Position numbers and translations under genes: made by a program
Source of the DNA: Holothuria scabra
Taxonomy: Eukaryota > Echinodermata > Holothuroidea > Aspidochirotida > Holothuriidae
Direction of reading: 5' to 3'
NCBI GenBank assembly: GCA_037179385.1
Contig: CM074195.1
Span: 12,127,887 to 12,191,886 of the forward strand
DNA: 64,000 nt
The notes under the pieces: generated by a model
The model's database searches: none
The model's input: only the letters and a program-made list of their open reading frames with translations
What the model was told of the DNA's origin: nothing
Shown: positions 36,501 through 40,136 of the stretch, in pieces
How positions within the stretch are numbered: the stretch's first letter is position 1
How the letters are laid out: every line of letters starts with the position of its first letter

Positions 36501-36603
36501 ACTGGCATGTCCAGTGTTGAAAGGGAATCACAATTTTTTTGAATTGCTCTCGTTTTCAGGTGCAGCGTCCCAGAGGCAGGGGAGTGGTGCAAGGAAAAAG
36601 TGA
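743..36603 (+). CDS. ARMC9: ARMC9 orthologue, 3' part (20 exons; 5' end outside window)
   Basis: ARMC9 is a LisH and armadillo-repeat protein of the basal body and ciliary tip; in vertebrates it acts with TOGARAM1 in ciliary stability and is a Joubert syndrome gene (established knowledge). I joined the exons listed separately; phases agree at every junction and give 581 codons then TGA at 36601-36603. Recognisable segments in order: a stretch with DLLGC; armadillo-like helices containing [51 protein letters not shown] and FIIKQLNS; an acidic run; [18 protein letters not shown]; then a low-complexity tail. A later tail segment ([16 protein letters not shown]) still resembles the vertebrate C-terminus. 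The N-terminal LisH and coiled-coil exons must lie to the left. The tail after that motif is not one I recognise from vertebrates. Orthology is very likely; exact tail exon usage is inferred from splice sites only. Confidence 0.93.
867..912. repeat. Perfect 20-bp inverted repeat (hairpin)
   Basis: Arms 867-886 and 893-912 are exact reverse complements around a 6-base loop. It lies in the intron directly after ARMC9 exon A. The sequence from 901 on (GATTCTTCTC to TGACATGACTCCTG, about 985) recurs at 21549-21625. Confidence 0.9.
1053..1110. repeat. (TG)n microsatellite
   Basis: About 58 bases of TG dinucleotides with a few interruptions (GTATGT), at the left edge of the 145-bp satellite. A matching tract at 24539-24595 precedes the second array. 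Confidence 0.95.
1111..3610. repeat. Satellite array, 145-bp monomer with AGGTCA motifs
   Basis: Degenerate tandem array. Each monomer carries an ACACGATATCTCAAGGTAGG-like segment, a GTTGATGCATTATGATG segment, ACCCTATTGATTTTGG, then AGGTCAAAGGTCATTTGGGG and TCACAGGGGGTCAAAC. The AGGTCA block recurs at about 2114, 2259, 2404, 2549, 2695, 2841 and 2986, a 145-146 base step. The first part (to about 2030) is more irregular, with steps of about 146, 166 and 218. It decays after 3300. Confidence 0.92.
3611..4371. other. ARMC9 intron, no feature
   Basis: Ordinary AT-rich intron. I see no open frame, structured repeat or RNA gene here. Confidence 0.6.
4372..4800. repeat. Dispersed repeat, pair with 28800-29180
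   Basis: Both copies share a CTGTGACC.T.TG.GAC(G/A)AAGTGG.CAGTAAA block, then a TGACAA.(T)ATT segment, a GA(C)TTAAA.ATG.AAAAA stretch and repeated TGTGACA words. Copies are strongly diverged; the ends are approximate. Confidence 0.5.
4838..4938 (+). pseudogene. Partial upstream copy of ARMC9 exon B with acceptor
   Basis: A tandem copy of the end of the intron (CTTGAGTTAATCA to TTCCTTTCAG) and the first 40 bases of exon B. From 4891 it reads [15 protein letters not shown] and then TAA at 4936-4938; no donor follows. If its acceptor were used the protein would stop early. Confidence 0.8.
4985..5075 (+). CDS. ARMC9: ARMC9 exon B
   Basis: Ninety-one bases, phase 0 to 1, acceptor CCCTTTCAG, donor GTAAG. 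It encodes an armadillo helix pair containing [20 protein letters not shown] followed by FASLSVG. The first 40 bases and their acceptor are also present as a broken copy just upstream (4891-4933). Confidence 0.92.
5515..5638 (+). CDS. ARMC9: ARMC9 exon C
   Basis: One hundred and twenty-four bases, phase 1 to 2, acceptor TTTAAAG, donor GTAAGT. It encodes [15 protein letters not shown] and then [18 protein letters not shown]. The ITREN.LG.LQK.SL pattern is diagnostic of ARMC9. Confidence 0.95.
6378..6517 (+). CDS. ARMC9: ARMC9 exon D
   Basis: One hundred and forty bases, phase 2 to 1, acceptor CTTTCAG, donor GTATAG. It encodes [20 protein letters not shown] and then [19 protein letters not shown], the most conserved part of the ARMC9 armadillo region. 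The 3' 85 bases of this exon with the donor and flank are repeated three more times downstream. Confidence 0.97.
6545..6880 (+). pseudogene. Three tandem copies of the 3' part of ARMC9 exon D
   Basis: The unit (112 bases: 85 of exon D plus donor and 27 of intron) starts at 6433 inside exon D and repeats at 6545, 6657 and 6769. Copies 2 and 3 keep a TTCAG just before the exon-like part and the donor; copy 4 has TTCAT instead. Reading on from exon D into copy 2 gives GPGR and a TAG, so inclusion would end translation. Confidence 0.9.
6881..7984. other. ARMC9 intron, no feature
   Basis: AT-rich intron with short poly-T runs. I see no gene or clear repeat. Confidence 0.55.
7985..8061 (+). CDS. 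ARMC9: ARMC9 exon E
   Basis: Seventy-seven bases, phase 1 to 0, acceptor TCAACAG, donor GTTAGT (a less common donor also used by exon H). It encodes [20 protein letters not shown] then GHEDQE, matching the [11 protein letters not shown] segment of vertebrate ARMC9. Confidence 0.95.
8062..8614. other. ARMC9 intron, no feature
   Basis: A 91-codon open frame (8318-8593) lies here but has no recognisable similarity and is not phased with the exons; I treat it as chance. Confidence 0.5.
8615..8875 (+). mobile_element. Inverted-repeat element family M1, copy 1
   Basis: A MITE-like element of about 265 bases. Its ends are short inverted repeats of the TATAGACGAATC type; inside are GGGGTCCATTAACTTTAG, a GATTCCCTCAATTTCACTGA segment, an ACAATAAATGAAGA segment and GACCCACTAATGGCTGC. 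Other copies are at 39625, 44586 (inverted), 50630 and 60730, with a fragment at 17161. Confidence 0.88.
9078..9152 (+). CDS. ARMC9: ARMC9 exon F
   Basis: Twenty-five codons, phase 0 to 0, acceptor TTGACAG, donor GTAAGT. It encodes [20 protein letters not shown] then EARSI, nearly identical in pattern to the vertebrate protein. Confidence 0.96.
9153..10365. other. ARMC9 intron, C-rich patch
   Basis: Mostly AT-rich. About 10130-10270 is C-rich with repeated ACCC/CACATTACA words on this strand. No gene is seen. Confidence 0.5.
10366..10456 (+). CDS. ARMC9: ARMC9 exon G
   Basis: Ninety-one bases, phase 0 to 1, acceptor TTGATAG, donor GTAAG. It encodes [20 protein letters not shown] then [10 protein letters not shown], the last armadillo helices. 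Confidence 0.96.
10705..10920. repeat. Imperfect tandem duplication, about 115 bp
   Basis: CCTGGAAATGTCATAGTATT and the following TTTTCCTTA, then TTCTTAGACAA.(C/T)AA.AAG, occur twice in a row (from about 10710 and 10823). Confidence 0.75.
10921..11152 (+). mobile_element. Inverted-repeat element family M2, copy 1
   Basis: Ends are inverted repeats of the CAGGCCTTGA.TTT type; inside is GGTGTGCTACAAATCACACT at the left and CTTGCACACCTCAAAATTC at the right. Other copies: 16448-16658 (inverted), 21804-22019 and 30273-30488. Length about 210-230 bases; no coding capacity. Confidence 0.82.
11256..11305 (+). CDS. ARMC9: ARMC9 exon H (acidic)
   Basis: Fifty bases, phase 1 to 0, acceptor TCCACAG, donor GTTAGC. 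It encodes [17 protein letters not shown], the acidic run that follows the armadillo domain in ARMC9. Confidence 0.9.
11804..11914 (+). CDS. ARMC9: ARMC9 exon I
   Basis: Thirty-seven codons, phase 0 to 0, acceptor TTACAG, donor GTAAGT. It encodes [20 protein letters not shown] then [18 protein letters not shown] and [11 protein letters not shown] are highly conserved in ARMC9 and end the region that can be aligned with confidence. Confidence 0.96.
12103..12302. mobile_element. 200-bp MITE with 34-bp terminal inverted repeats
   Basis: The ends CTACAATCGCCGCCAAAA and TTTTGGCGGCGATTGTAG are exact reverse complements, and similarity continues another 16 bases (AAATGAAACAAA) with one gap. Non-autonomous, no frame inside. 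I do not see a clear target-site duplication. Confidence 0.88.
12421..12735 (+). mobile_element. tRNA-derived SINE
   Basis: A-box-like TGGCTTAGATG at 12429-12439 and B-box GGTTCAAATCC at 12475-12485, with correct spacing for an internal pol III promoter, followed by an unrelated body. The body does not fold as a mature tRNA. Confidence 0.75.
13211..13574. mobile_element. Foldback element with interrupted arms
   Basis: CCAATCCGAT at the left end is mirrored by ATCCGATTGG at the right end; further in, GTTAAAATCTTCT...CTCTGG.(T)CGGAA.GAGCCAAA.ATTTG is mirrored by CAAATATTTGGCTCCTTCCA.CCAGAG...AGAAGATTTTAAC. The right arm is interrupted by a C13-A12 tract (13531-13555). Confidence 0.82.
13753..13991. 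repeat. Degenerate AT-rich minisatellite
   Basis: Repeated words of the form ATCATGTATCATTAAATAGA followed by TGTTGC, with a period of about 30-45 bases and many indels. Confidence 0.8.
13992..15195. other. ARMC9 intron with G-quadruplex motif
   Basis: No gene is seen. At 14804-14823 four runs of three or more G are separated by single A bases, a canonical G-quadruplex pattern on this strand. Confidence 0.7.
15198..15546. repeat. Minisatellite, about 30-bp unit
   Basis: About eleven degenerate copies of a unit like CCATTTAACTCCTGGGTGAG followed by GTAT, between 15198 and 15546, about 360 bases before ARMC9 exon J. Confidence 0.88.
15909..15961 (+). CDS. ARMC9: ARMC9 tail exon J
   Basis: Fifty-three bases, phase 0 to 2, acceptor GTCTGCAG, donor GTAAGA. 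It encodes [17 protein letters not shown]. It has no recognisable homology; it is supported by open frame, splice sites and phase match on both sides. A further exon between I and J cannot be excluded. Confidence 0.75.
16448..16658 (-). mobile_element. M2 element, copy 2 (inverted)
   Basis: Starts CAGTCCTTGAATTTTGAGGT and ends CACACCTGGAAAATC...CTCAAGGCCTG, the reverse orientation of the copies at 10921 and 30273. Confidence 0.72.
16659..17160. other. ARMC9 intron, no feature
   Basis: An 85-codon open frame (16886-17143) has no similarity I recognise. No structured repeat is seen. Confidence 0.5.
17161..17335 (+). mobile_element. Truncated M1 element
   Basis: Keeps GATGGTCTGAATTAGTCGGC, GGGGTCCTTCAGTCTTAATT, CATGGATGGTTGTACACTAA and a decayed middle, then loses similarity before the M1 right end. 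Confidence 0.7.
17464..17905 (+). mobile_element. tRNA-derived SINE, long copy
   Basis: A box TGGCCGAGTGG (17473-17483) and B box GTTCAATTCC (17536-17545), similar to a Leu/Ser-type tRNA head. The tail has GAGCCACAACTGG, AGCTCGACTTGAACCAATA and GGAAACTGGGC.GTAAAACTCC, then short CTAA repeats. Related tails are at 52965-53050 and 53830-53915. Confidence 0.82.
18074..18113 (+). CDS. ARMC9: ARMC9 tail exon K
   Basis: Forty bases, phase 2 to 0, acceptor CCTACAG, donor GTATGT. It encodes [13 protein letters not shown]. Small exon in the disordered tail, supported by phase continuity between exons J and L. Confidence 0.7.
18497..18887 (-). mobile_element. Inverted-repeat element family M3, copy 1
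   Basis: About 390 bases with long imperfect inverted ends: CATGGACTT.TATACATGGA at the left and TCCATGTATAGGAAGTCCGTGG at the right (given with the family consensus). Each arm holds an AAGATGGC word (18583-18590; complement 18803-18810). Copies at 42232 and 55869 are in the opposite orientation. Confidence 0.88.
18888..19660. other. ARMC9 intron, no feature
   Basis: A 109-codon open frame on the - strand (19153-18824) overlaps the M3 element and has no recognised similarity. Confidence 0.5.
19661..19760 (+). CDS. ARMC9: ARMC9 tail exon L (Ser-Arg-Pro repeat)
   Basis: One hundred bases, phase 0 to 1, acceptor TTTAATAG, donor GTAGGT. It encodes a basic low-complexity stretch built on [14 protein letters not shown] units, ending in RRGGSR. 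It is likely disordered; no domain is visible. Confidence 0.8.
20618..20795 (+). repeat. SINE-related fragment, second copy
   Basis: Pairs with 51-222. It runs straight into the nested palindrome that follows, so the palindrome material may have inserted at or been carried by this fragment. Confidence 0.6.
20791..21223. repeat. Nested inverted and direct repeat structure
   Basis: Arms 20866-21000 and 21087-21223 are about 135 bases of imperfect inverted repeat. The spacer (about 21008-21080) is in turn a direct copy of 20791-20858, which lies just outside the left arm (GACCTTG.GCA.TGA.G.CACACT and AACAATGGAAC...GTGGCC). Open frames on both strands here follow from the symmetry. Confidence 0.85.
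21319..21356 (+). CDS. ARMC9: ARMC9 tail exon M
   Basis: Thirty-eight bases, phase 1 to 0, acceptor TTTACAG, donor GTAAGT. It encodes [13 protein letters not shown]. Supported by phase and splice sites only. Confidence 0.7.
21804..22019 (+). mobile_element. M2 element, copy 3
   Basis: Contains TGCTACAAATCACACTCCTC near the left end and CTCAAAATTCAAGCCTG at the right end, as in the other M2 copies. Confidence 0.78.
22423..22508 (+). CDS. ARMC9: ARMC9 tail exon N
   Basis: Eighty-six bases, phase 0 to 2, acceptor CATTTAAG, donor GTAGGT. It encodes [20 protein letters not shown] then [10 protein letters not shown] 34-bp minisatellite begins a few bases after the donor. Confidence 0.78.
22526..22750. 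repeat. Minisatellite, about 32-bp unit
   Basis: About seven copies of a unit like GAATACTATGTATAAGTAGT followed by CCTT. Read on the - strand it gives a repetitive LYIVF/KDYLYI peptide, which I regard as a by-product. It begins 18 bases after the donor of exon N. Confidence 0.88.
22760..23060 (+). repeat. Dispersed repeat family M4, copy 1
   Basis: Shares CTCAATTGG.ACAGCTCTTTG, AATTACAC, ACTGGGAGTGT, AAGCAATAAAC, TTGTGTCTGG, GTGGGAGGGGCT and GGAGAATTGGAACTGTTTGG with 34985-35260 and 59195-59470. No obvious terminal inverted repeat or pol III boxes. Confidence 0.75.
23061..23926. other. ARMC9 intron, no feature
   Basis: AT-rich sequence with no open frame, repeat or RNA gene that I can support. 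Confidence 0.5.
23927..24075 (+). CDS. ARMC9: ARMC9 tail exon O (conserved C-terminal motif)
   Basis: One hundred and forty-nine bases, phase 2 to 1, acceptor CTACAG, donor GTAAGT. It encodes [20 protein letters not shown], then a Ser/Pro/Arg-rich stretch with [18 protein letters not shown]. The AF..(K/R)P..P.TP pattern also occurs near the C-terminus of vertebrate ARMC9, which ties the tail exons to this gene. Confidence 0.88.
24489..24522. repeat. Short hairpin at satellite edge
   Basis: GATTCCTTGCC and GGCAAGGAATC face each other around a short spacer just left of the (TG)n tract. GGCAAGGAATC alone recurs at about 28248 at the end of the third satellite segment. Confidence 0.75.
24539..24595. 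repeat. (TG)n microsatellite
   Basis: About 57 bases of TG repeat with two GTAT interruptions, directly before the second satellite array, as at 1053. Confidence 0.95.
24600..25220. repeat. 145-bp satellite, second array
   Basis: Four to five monomers with CTTGTAAACACGATATCTCA, GAGTAGATGGTCCCTATT and AGGTCAAAGGTCATTTGGGG. The AGGTCA block is exact at 24859-24871 and 25004-25016, 145 bases apart. Confidence 0.9.
25221..27325. other. ARMC9 intron, no clear feature
   Basis: AT-rich sequence with a C13-A12 tract near 26928-26951. I see no gene, RNA or repeat family of this window here. Confidence 0.5.
27326..27695. mobile_element. Candidate non-autonomous DNA transposon
   Basis: GTCTCACATACCCC near the left end is mirrored by GGGGTATGTGAGAAC near the right end. 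A smaller palindrome (CTCGAG...CTCGAG, about 27646-27677) sits inside the right end, and an inner TTCTCACGTACCCAGTG repeats the left-end word. Confidence 0.65.
27925..28255. repeat. 145-bp satellite, decayed third segment
   Basis: Retains GTGAGGGATCTCATAC, GATCAAAGGTTTGAGGTGAC, GGTCAAAAGTCATTTTGGGT and ATATCTCAA, then ends in GGCAAGGAATCAC, the same word that starts the second array. Confidence 0.8.
28495..28590 (+). CDS. ARMC9: ARMC9 tail exon P
   Basis: Ninety-six bases, phase 1 to 1, acceptor TTTAACAG, donor GTATTT (weak). It encodes [20 protein letters not shown] then [11 protein letters not shown]. If the weak donor is not used, the frame reads three more bases past the donor codon and stops at TAA 28596-28598, giving a shorter protein. 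Confidence 0.78.
28800..29180. repeat. Dispersed repeat, pair with 4372-4800
   Basis: See the first copy; TTCTGTGACCGTGTGTGACA and AAGTGGCCAGTAAA are the clearest shared words. Confidence 0.5.
29622..29671 (+). CDS. ARMC9: Possible alternative ARMC9 exon Q
   Basis: Fifty bases between a good acceptor (ATTTACAG) and a donor GTGTGT. It could follow exon P in frame (phase 1) and read [17 protein letters not shown], but it ends in phase 0, so splicing to exon R would hit a stop after five codons. It is either a terminating alternative exon or a chance pairing of splice sites. Confidence 0.25.
30098..30190 (-). repeat. SINE head fragment, inverted
   Basis: GGGAATTGAACCTCG is the complement of a B box, and the surrounding bases resemble the SINE heads at 17464 and 53690 in reverse. 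Confidence 0.5.
30273..30488 (+). mobile_element. M2 element, copy 4
   Basis: CAGGCCTTTAGTC at the left end, GTGTGCTACAAATCACACTC inside, and CCTCAGAATTCAAGGCCTA at the right end. Confidence 0.82.
30489..32287. other. ARMC9 intron, short G-rich duplication
   Basis: AGATCATTGTTA followed by a G-rich run and GAGC occurs twice at about 30617-30671. The rest is AT-rich without a supported feature. Confidence 0.5.
32288..32380 (+). CDS. ARMC9: ARMC9 tail exon R
   Basis: Ninety-three bases, phase 1 to 1, acceptor CTTCAAG, donor GTAAT. It encodes [20 protein letters not shown] then [11 protein letters not shown] second acceptor (TTTCCAG, 32300) lies 13 bases downstream, which would change the frame. 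Confidence 0.75.
32381..33328. other. ARMC9 intron with a chance 151-codon frame
   Basis: The open frame at 32461-32916 is the longest in the window but has AT-driven composition (many F, I, K, Y) and no recognised similarity, and it is read inside an intron. Confidence 0.5.
33329..33418 (+). CDS. ARMC9: ARMC9 tail exon S
   Basis: Ninety bases, phase 1 to 1, acceptor CCTTTTAG, donor GTAAG. It encodes [20 protein letters not shown] then QPPVSAERA. Part of the run of phase-1 symmetric tail exons. Confidence 0.78.
33797..33868. other. Purine-rich, G-run tract
   Basis: About 70 bases almost free of C, with many GGG and GGGG runs separated by A and T; it could form quadruplex or triplex structure. 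It lies in the intron after exon S. Confidence 0.7.
34499..34597 (+). CDS. ARMC9: ARMC9 tail exon T
   Basis: Ninety-nine bases, phase 1 to 1, acceptor GTTTCTAG, donor GTATCA. It encodes [20 protein letters not shown] then [12 protein letters not shown]. Symmetric like its neighbours. Confidence 0.75.
34985..35260 (+). repeat. M4 repeat, copy 2
   Basis: CTCAATTGGAACAGCTCTTT and TGATTGACAGCAAGTTTAAA match the other copies, followed by ACTGAGAGTGTTCTTAT and CTGAAGCAATAAAG. Confidence 0.75.
35897..36178. repeat. Direct duplication, left copy
   Basis: About 282 bases, nearly identical to 36849-37144; begins CAACAAATGCATTCTTTCTC and ends ATCTGTTCTTTTCAT. Lies in the last ARMC9 intron. Confidence 0.95.
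36560..36603 (+). CDS. ARMC9: ARMC9 last coding exon U with stop
   Basis: Acceptor CGTTTTCAG, phase 1 entry, reading [14 protein letters not shown] and then TGA at 36601-36603. The run of acceptable phases from exon P to here is the main support. The exon lies between two copies of a 285-bp direct duplication. Confidence 0.75.
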
Positions 36604-36848
36604 TGATGAAGACCAGACAGACATTAAATGTTCATCTGTATAAATGAAGACTTATGTGAAGTATTGAGCACACTAAAGGGGTCAGTCGGTCATCTTGGTC
36701 TTTTCATTTTCCGAGCAGTGTTGGAGTGACTACAACAACCTATATCAATAGCACCATGTGGAAACATTTTGGGTACTATACTGCTTGGGAGGTTACAACC
36801 CTGTCACAATGGTAATGCAAAAATCATGCAATACATTTGTTTTCTACC

Positions 36849-37144
36849 CAACAAATGCATTCTTTCTCCCCTTCTCCTTATGTGATACAGGGTTTTGCTC
36901 AATTTGGTAAGTTTGTAGTTGTGAAAGTTGGGTGGAGACAAAAAGGTGGTTAAACATTTTTATAAAAAAGTTTGTCATTCTTGTCATGTGATAGTGATTC
37001 CTGCATTTGACTGAATGTGATTTAGCAATGTCAGGCACTAGGGTCCGCCTCAGGGTATAATAAGGTTAGTTTTTCATGAAGGAACAATAAACATGCTTCT
37101 TGGTGGTTTAGCTAAAAATCATTTGTGTTATCTGTTCTTTTCAT
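36849..37144. repeat. Direct duplication, right copy
   Basis: Same sequence as 35897-36178 with a 14-base insertion near its left end (around TCAATTTGGTAAG). Lies in the ARMC9 3' untranslated region, so the two copies bracket the last coding exon. Confidence 0.95.
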
Positions 37145-37295
37145 GGAAAAGTGACATTTCAATTACCCATACCTTATTAAAGTGGCAATCAGAAATTGTT
37201 TTAACATTTTTTTTACAACTTAATTTGTGTATTGACTTAAAACTAACAAGGAGTGATCCAAGATTACCATCTAACATCATGATCAGATAGAGTGT

Positions 37296-37301
37296 AATAA
37301 A
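37296..37301 (+). terminator. Candidate ARMC9 poly(A) signal AATAAA
   Basis: An AATAAA lies about 690 bases past the ARMC9 stop, followed by a short GT-rich stretch. It is the first canonical hexamer I would favour, but the 3' end is not proven. Confidence 0.4.
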
Positions 37302-37669
37302 GACTGCCTAGTCTTGCACCTGTGTGGAATTTATTTACCTGACAAGTATTCAGAAATTTTCATTCAGTTGTAATTAGAACAAAATTTAAAAAAAAAAATT
37401 CATTTGAAAGACCTCTTCAGTGTCTGTTTATTCTGGTAAATAATCAGTTAAAGAAGAAAAAAGTGCTGGGACGAAAGGAGTAAATATTCACTGTTAAACT
37501 CTGATTCACCCTTTTAACAGACTTAGATTTTTTCTTTTAACTTCCATTGGAAACATCTGATGATTACTTTTTTGATTTCTAATGGGATTTCTAGTGTGTG
37601 CTTTAAAAAGCTTATGTTTATAATTGGCAAGAAGCTCTGCCAGACTTTACACTAACTGTATTCTCCTAC

Positions 37670-37770
37670 CAATGAACAATTGCATGGTTGAGTTGTTAGA
37701 GCATCCAACTTGCAGTCAGGAGGTATGGAGTTTGAATCCTGGGGTGTGTGATACTGAAAACTTTCTAGTG
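37670..37770 (+). repeat. SINE head fragment
   Basis: TTGAGTTGTTAGAGCATC and GTTTGAATCC (37730-37739) resemble A and B boxes of the SINEs here. Confidence 0.6.
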
Positions 37771-39624
37771 TACCTTAAGTCAAAAAGTTCAAAAATATGT
37801 ATTAAACAGCATGCAAAATGAAATCTAACAGTTCAACTTCCATCTTCATAGGGCATTCTTGAGCTGAGATATAAAATGGTGAACTATATAAACTTAAAAC
37901 AACCAACCTTACAACAACCAATGGCAATCATTGACAGCTGGGATCTAAACCTCAACCCTATTCTTACTGGTCTTCAAAAGCCCTGGCTGTCTATTGTAAG
38001 ACTCAGTGATTAACTCATCAGTGTCTTGTTGCAAAGTTTATGTAATTATTGTTGTACCATGTTCCTTTCAATGGATGTATTAATCATTGCATTCAGTTAT
38101 ACCTGAATGTTAAACTTCAAACTTCATGAAGTATTTGTTACAGTGCAGTCCAACATTTATTAGTTTTTTTTTTTGTGTGTGTGAAAACAAATATATCCTT
38201 GAATTCTTTCATTCAAGTTAAATATTGTACTTAATATTGTCATTTCAATGTATGATACATGCTCTAAATTAAATGGAAAGTCTTACAGGAAATGTTCCAT
38301 TGGAAGTATTCACTTGACCTTTCCATAGTTCCGTTCGATGTTTACTAAAGATGAGGAAACTTGGTATTGTACATATTTATGTCACATGAATGTATGTAGG
38401 TTCAAATTTGATTCATTTTGGCCTCTTCTAATGAAAAACAGTTTCTTTGTTTTCATTGTACAAATAAAAAATCAAAACCAAATTGTCACCATAAAATAGC
38501 CTGTAGGTGACAAAATGTATGTTTCAATAAGTGTGTGTTATAGAAGTACAATATTGTGGTTATTTATTTGAAATCTGCAAAAAATTATTTTGGCCAAAAT
38601 TTGTGGTGACTCCAGGCAGAGTTTGTGAAGGAATTTGGATATTAACTGTGTGTTTGCATGTGTGTGTCCAGGGTGGGGGCAGTTTTAAGTAATAAATCAC
38701 ACTATGCTGTTGGTAAACTTTTGTGTGACATAAACTTTGGTTGTATCTATCACTGATACAAGTGTTTAGATGAAATATTTCCACTGTGAAATTTCAAAAT
38801 GCTACTGGCTGCTAGCTGAAAAGGGTGGGAAGGTATCAGTTTGATAAGAGATTAGGAACTAGAACATTGAGATATCTTACAACTATTTATGGAAGTGGAA
38901 TAGGGAGGAGAAATGGGGGAAGGAATCTATCTATTTAGAGCTTTTAACATGTTTGTTGATCAAAAATTTGAATAGGGCATGTTGTTGTCATGAAGTATTC
39001 TATACTTGCACAGTCTGTGGTGGCCTGGCATGTCTCAGAGGATATTGCTTTTTATTTTGCTTTCTAGGAACCATTTCCTCCCAGTCTTGTAAGCACTTTT
39101 TTTTTGTACAATCATCATTGGTCTAGCCAAAGGGAGGCCACCTCCCCCAATTCAAATTCTAACCAAAAATATTTTGTGAAGAAACATAAGAAATTGTCTT
39201 AAATGTGCTAAATGTTGCATGAGATTGCATCTGAAAAAAACGCTCAAAGTGGAGTGGCTTAAACAAAAACTTGGCTATTCCAGTGTCAATTATCATAAAT
39301 ACAGCATTGTTATCAACAACAACAACAAAATAGGACCTTCTTAGCATAGCTACTGGGAATTTTTGTTCATCTTCAGTATTTTTTCTCCGTCCCTGAACTA
39401 TAGACCTTGAGAACACATCACCTTGTGCAATACAGACATGTTGGTAAAACATTGTCTGAAGCCTTGAATAACTTGTGCTTTTTATTTTTATATTTCATAT
39501 TCATACCTCTTGATCTACATAAACATGTCAACATTTTGTGAAAGTAGTGCAACATTGTGTTTCTTTGTGAATTCGTTGAAATTTTTCTTGTCCAGTGAAA
39601 AGCAGGAAGGGAAGACAAATGGGG
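37771..39624. other. Intergenic, no feature
   Basis: Between the two convergent genes; AT-rich, with a second AATAAA near 38463. No gene is seen. Confidence 0.5.
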
Positions 39625-39892
39625 TATAGACGAATCAAGACAGCGAGTGATAGTCTGATTTCAGTCGGCCATAACTGGGGTCCATTACCTTTTAATCCTT
39701 CAATTTCCTTGCTAACCGGTACCATGGATGTTGTACACAAAATTGCATCTTGATTCCCTCAATTCTACTGAATATGAGGGTTTGAAGTTCTTCTATACAA
39801 TAAATGAAGATGGTTTTAAGTAAATCTGATGGGCCCCACGAATGGCTGCTTCCAGTCACTATAAATATAAGCACTAATCGGATTTGTCTATA
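39625..39892 (+). mobile_element. M1 element, copy 2
   Basis: TATAGACGAATC at the left and GATTTGTCTATA at the right; full length, 268 bases. Confidence 0.92.
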
Positions 39893-40000
39893 ATCAGAAT
39901 TGTTTTTACTTCAGAGGAGGATTGTCTTAAGCTTTCGTCTCCCCATGTAGTTGTTCACAAGCATTACCTGAGAAAGCCCTTACCTAAAACCTAGTAGGCT

Positions 40001-40136
40001 AGTCCGGTTTTACTTGATGTTTGCACTTAAGTTTATGACCACCCCACAGGCTTACAGGATTTTATCATATTTTCATTGTTTTTAGGGTTGGAATGGCTAT
40101 TAAGTGTAAGTGGGATCATCAAGTAGAAACCCGACT
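40001..40136. mobile_element. Short foldback element
   Basis: AGTCCGGTTTTACTTGATG and CATCAAGTAGAAACCCGACT are near-complementary ends of a 136-base palindrome-ended unit. Confidence 0.75.
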
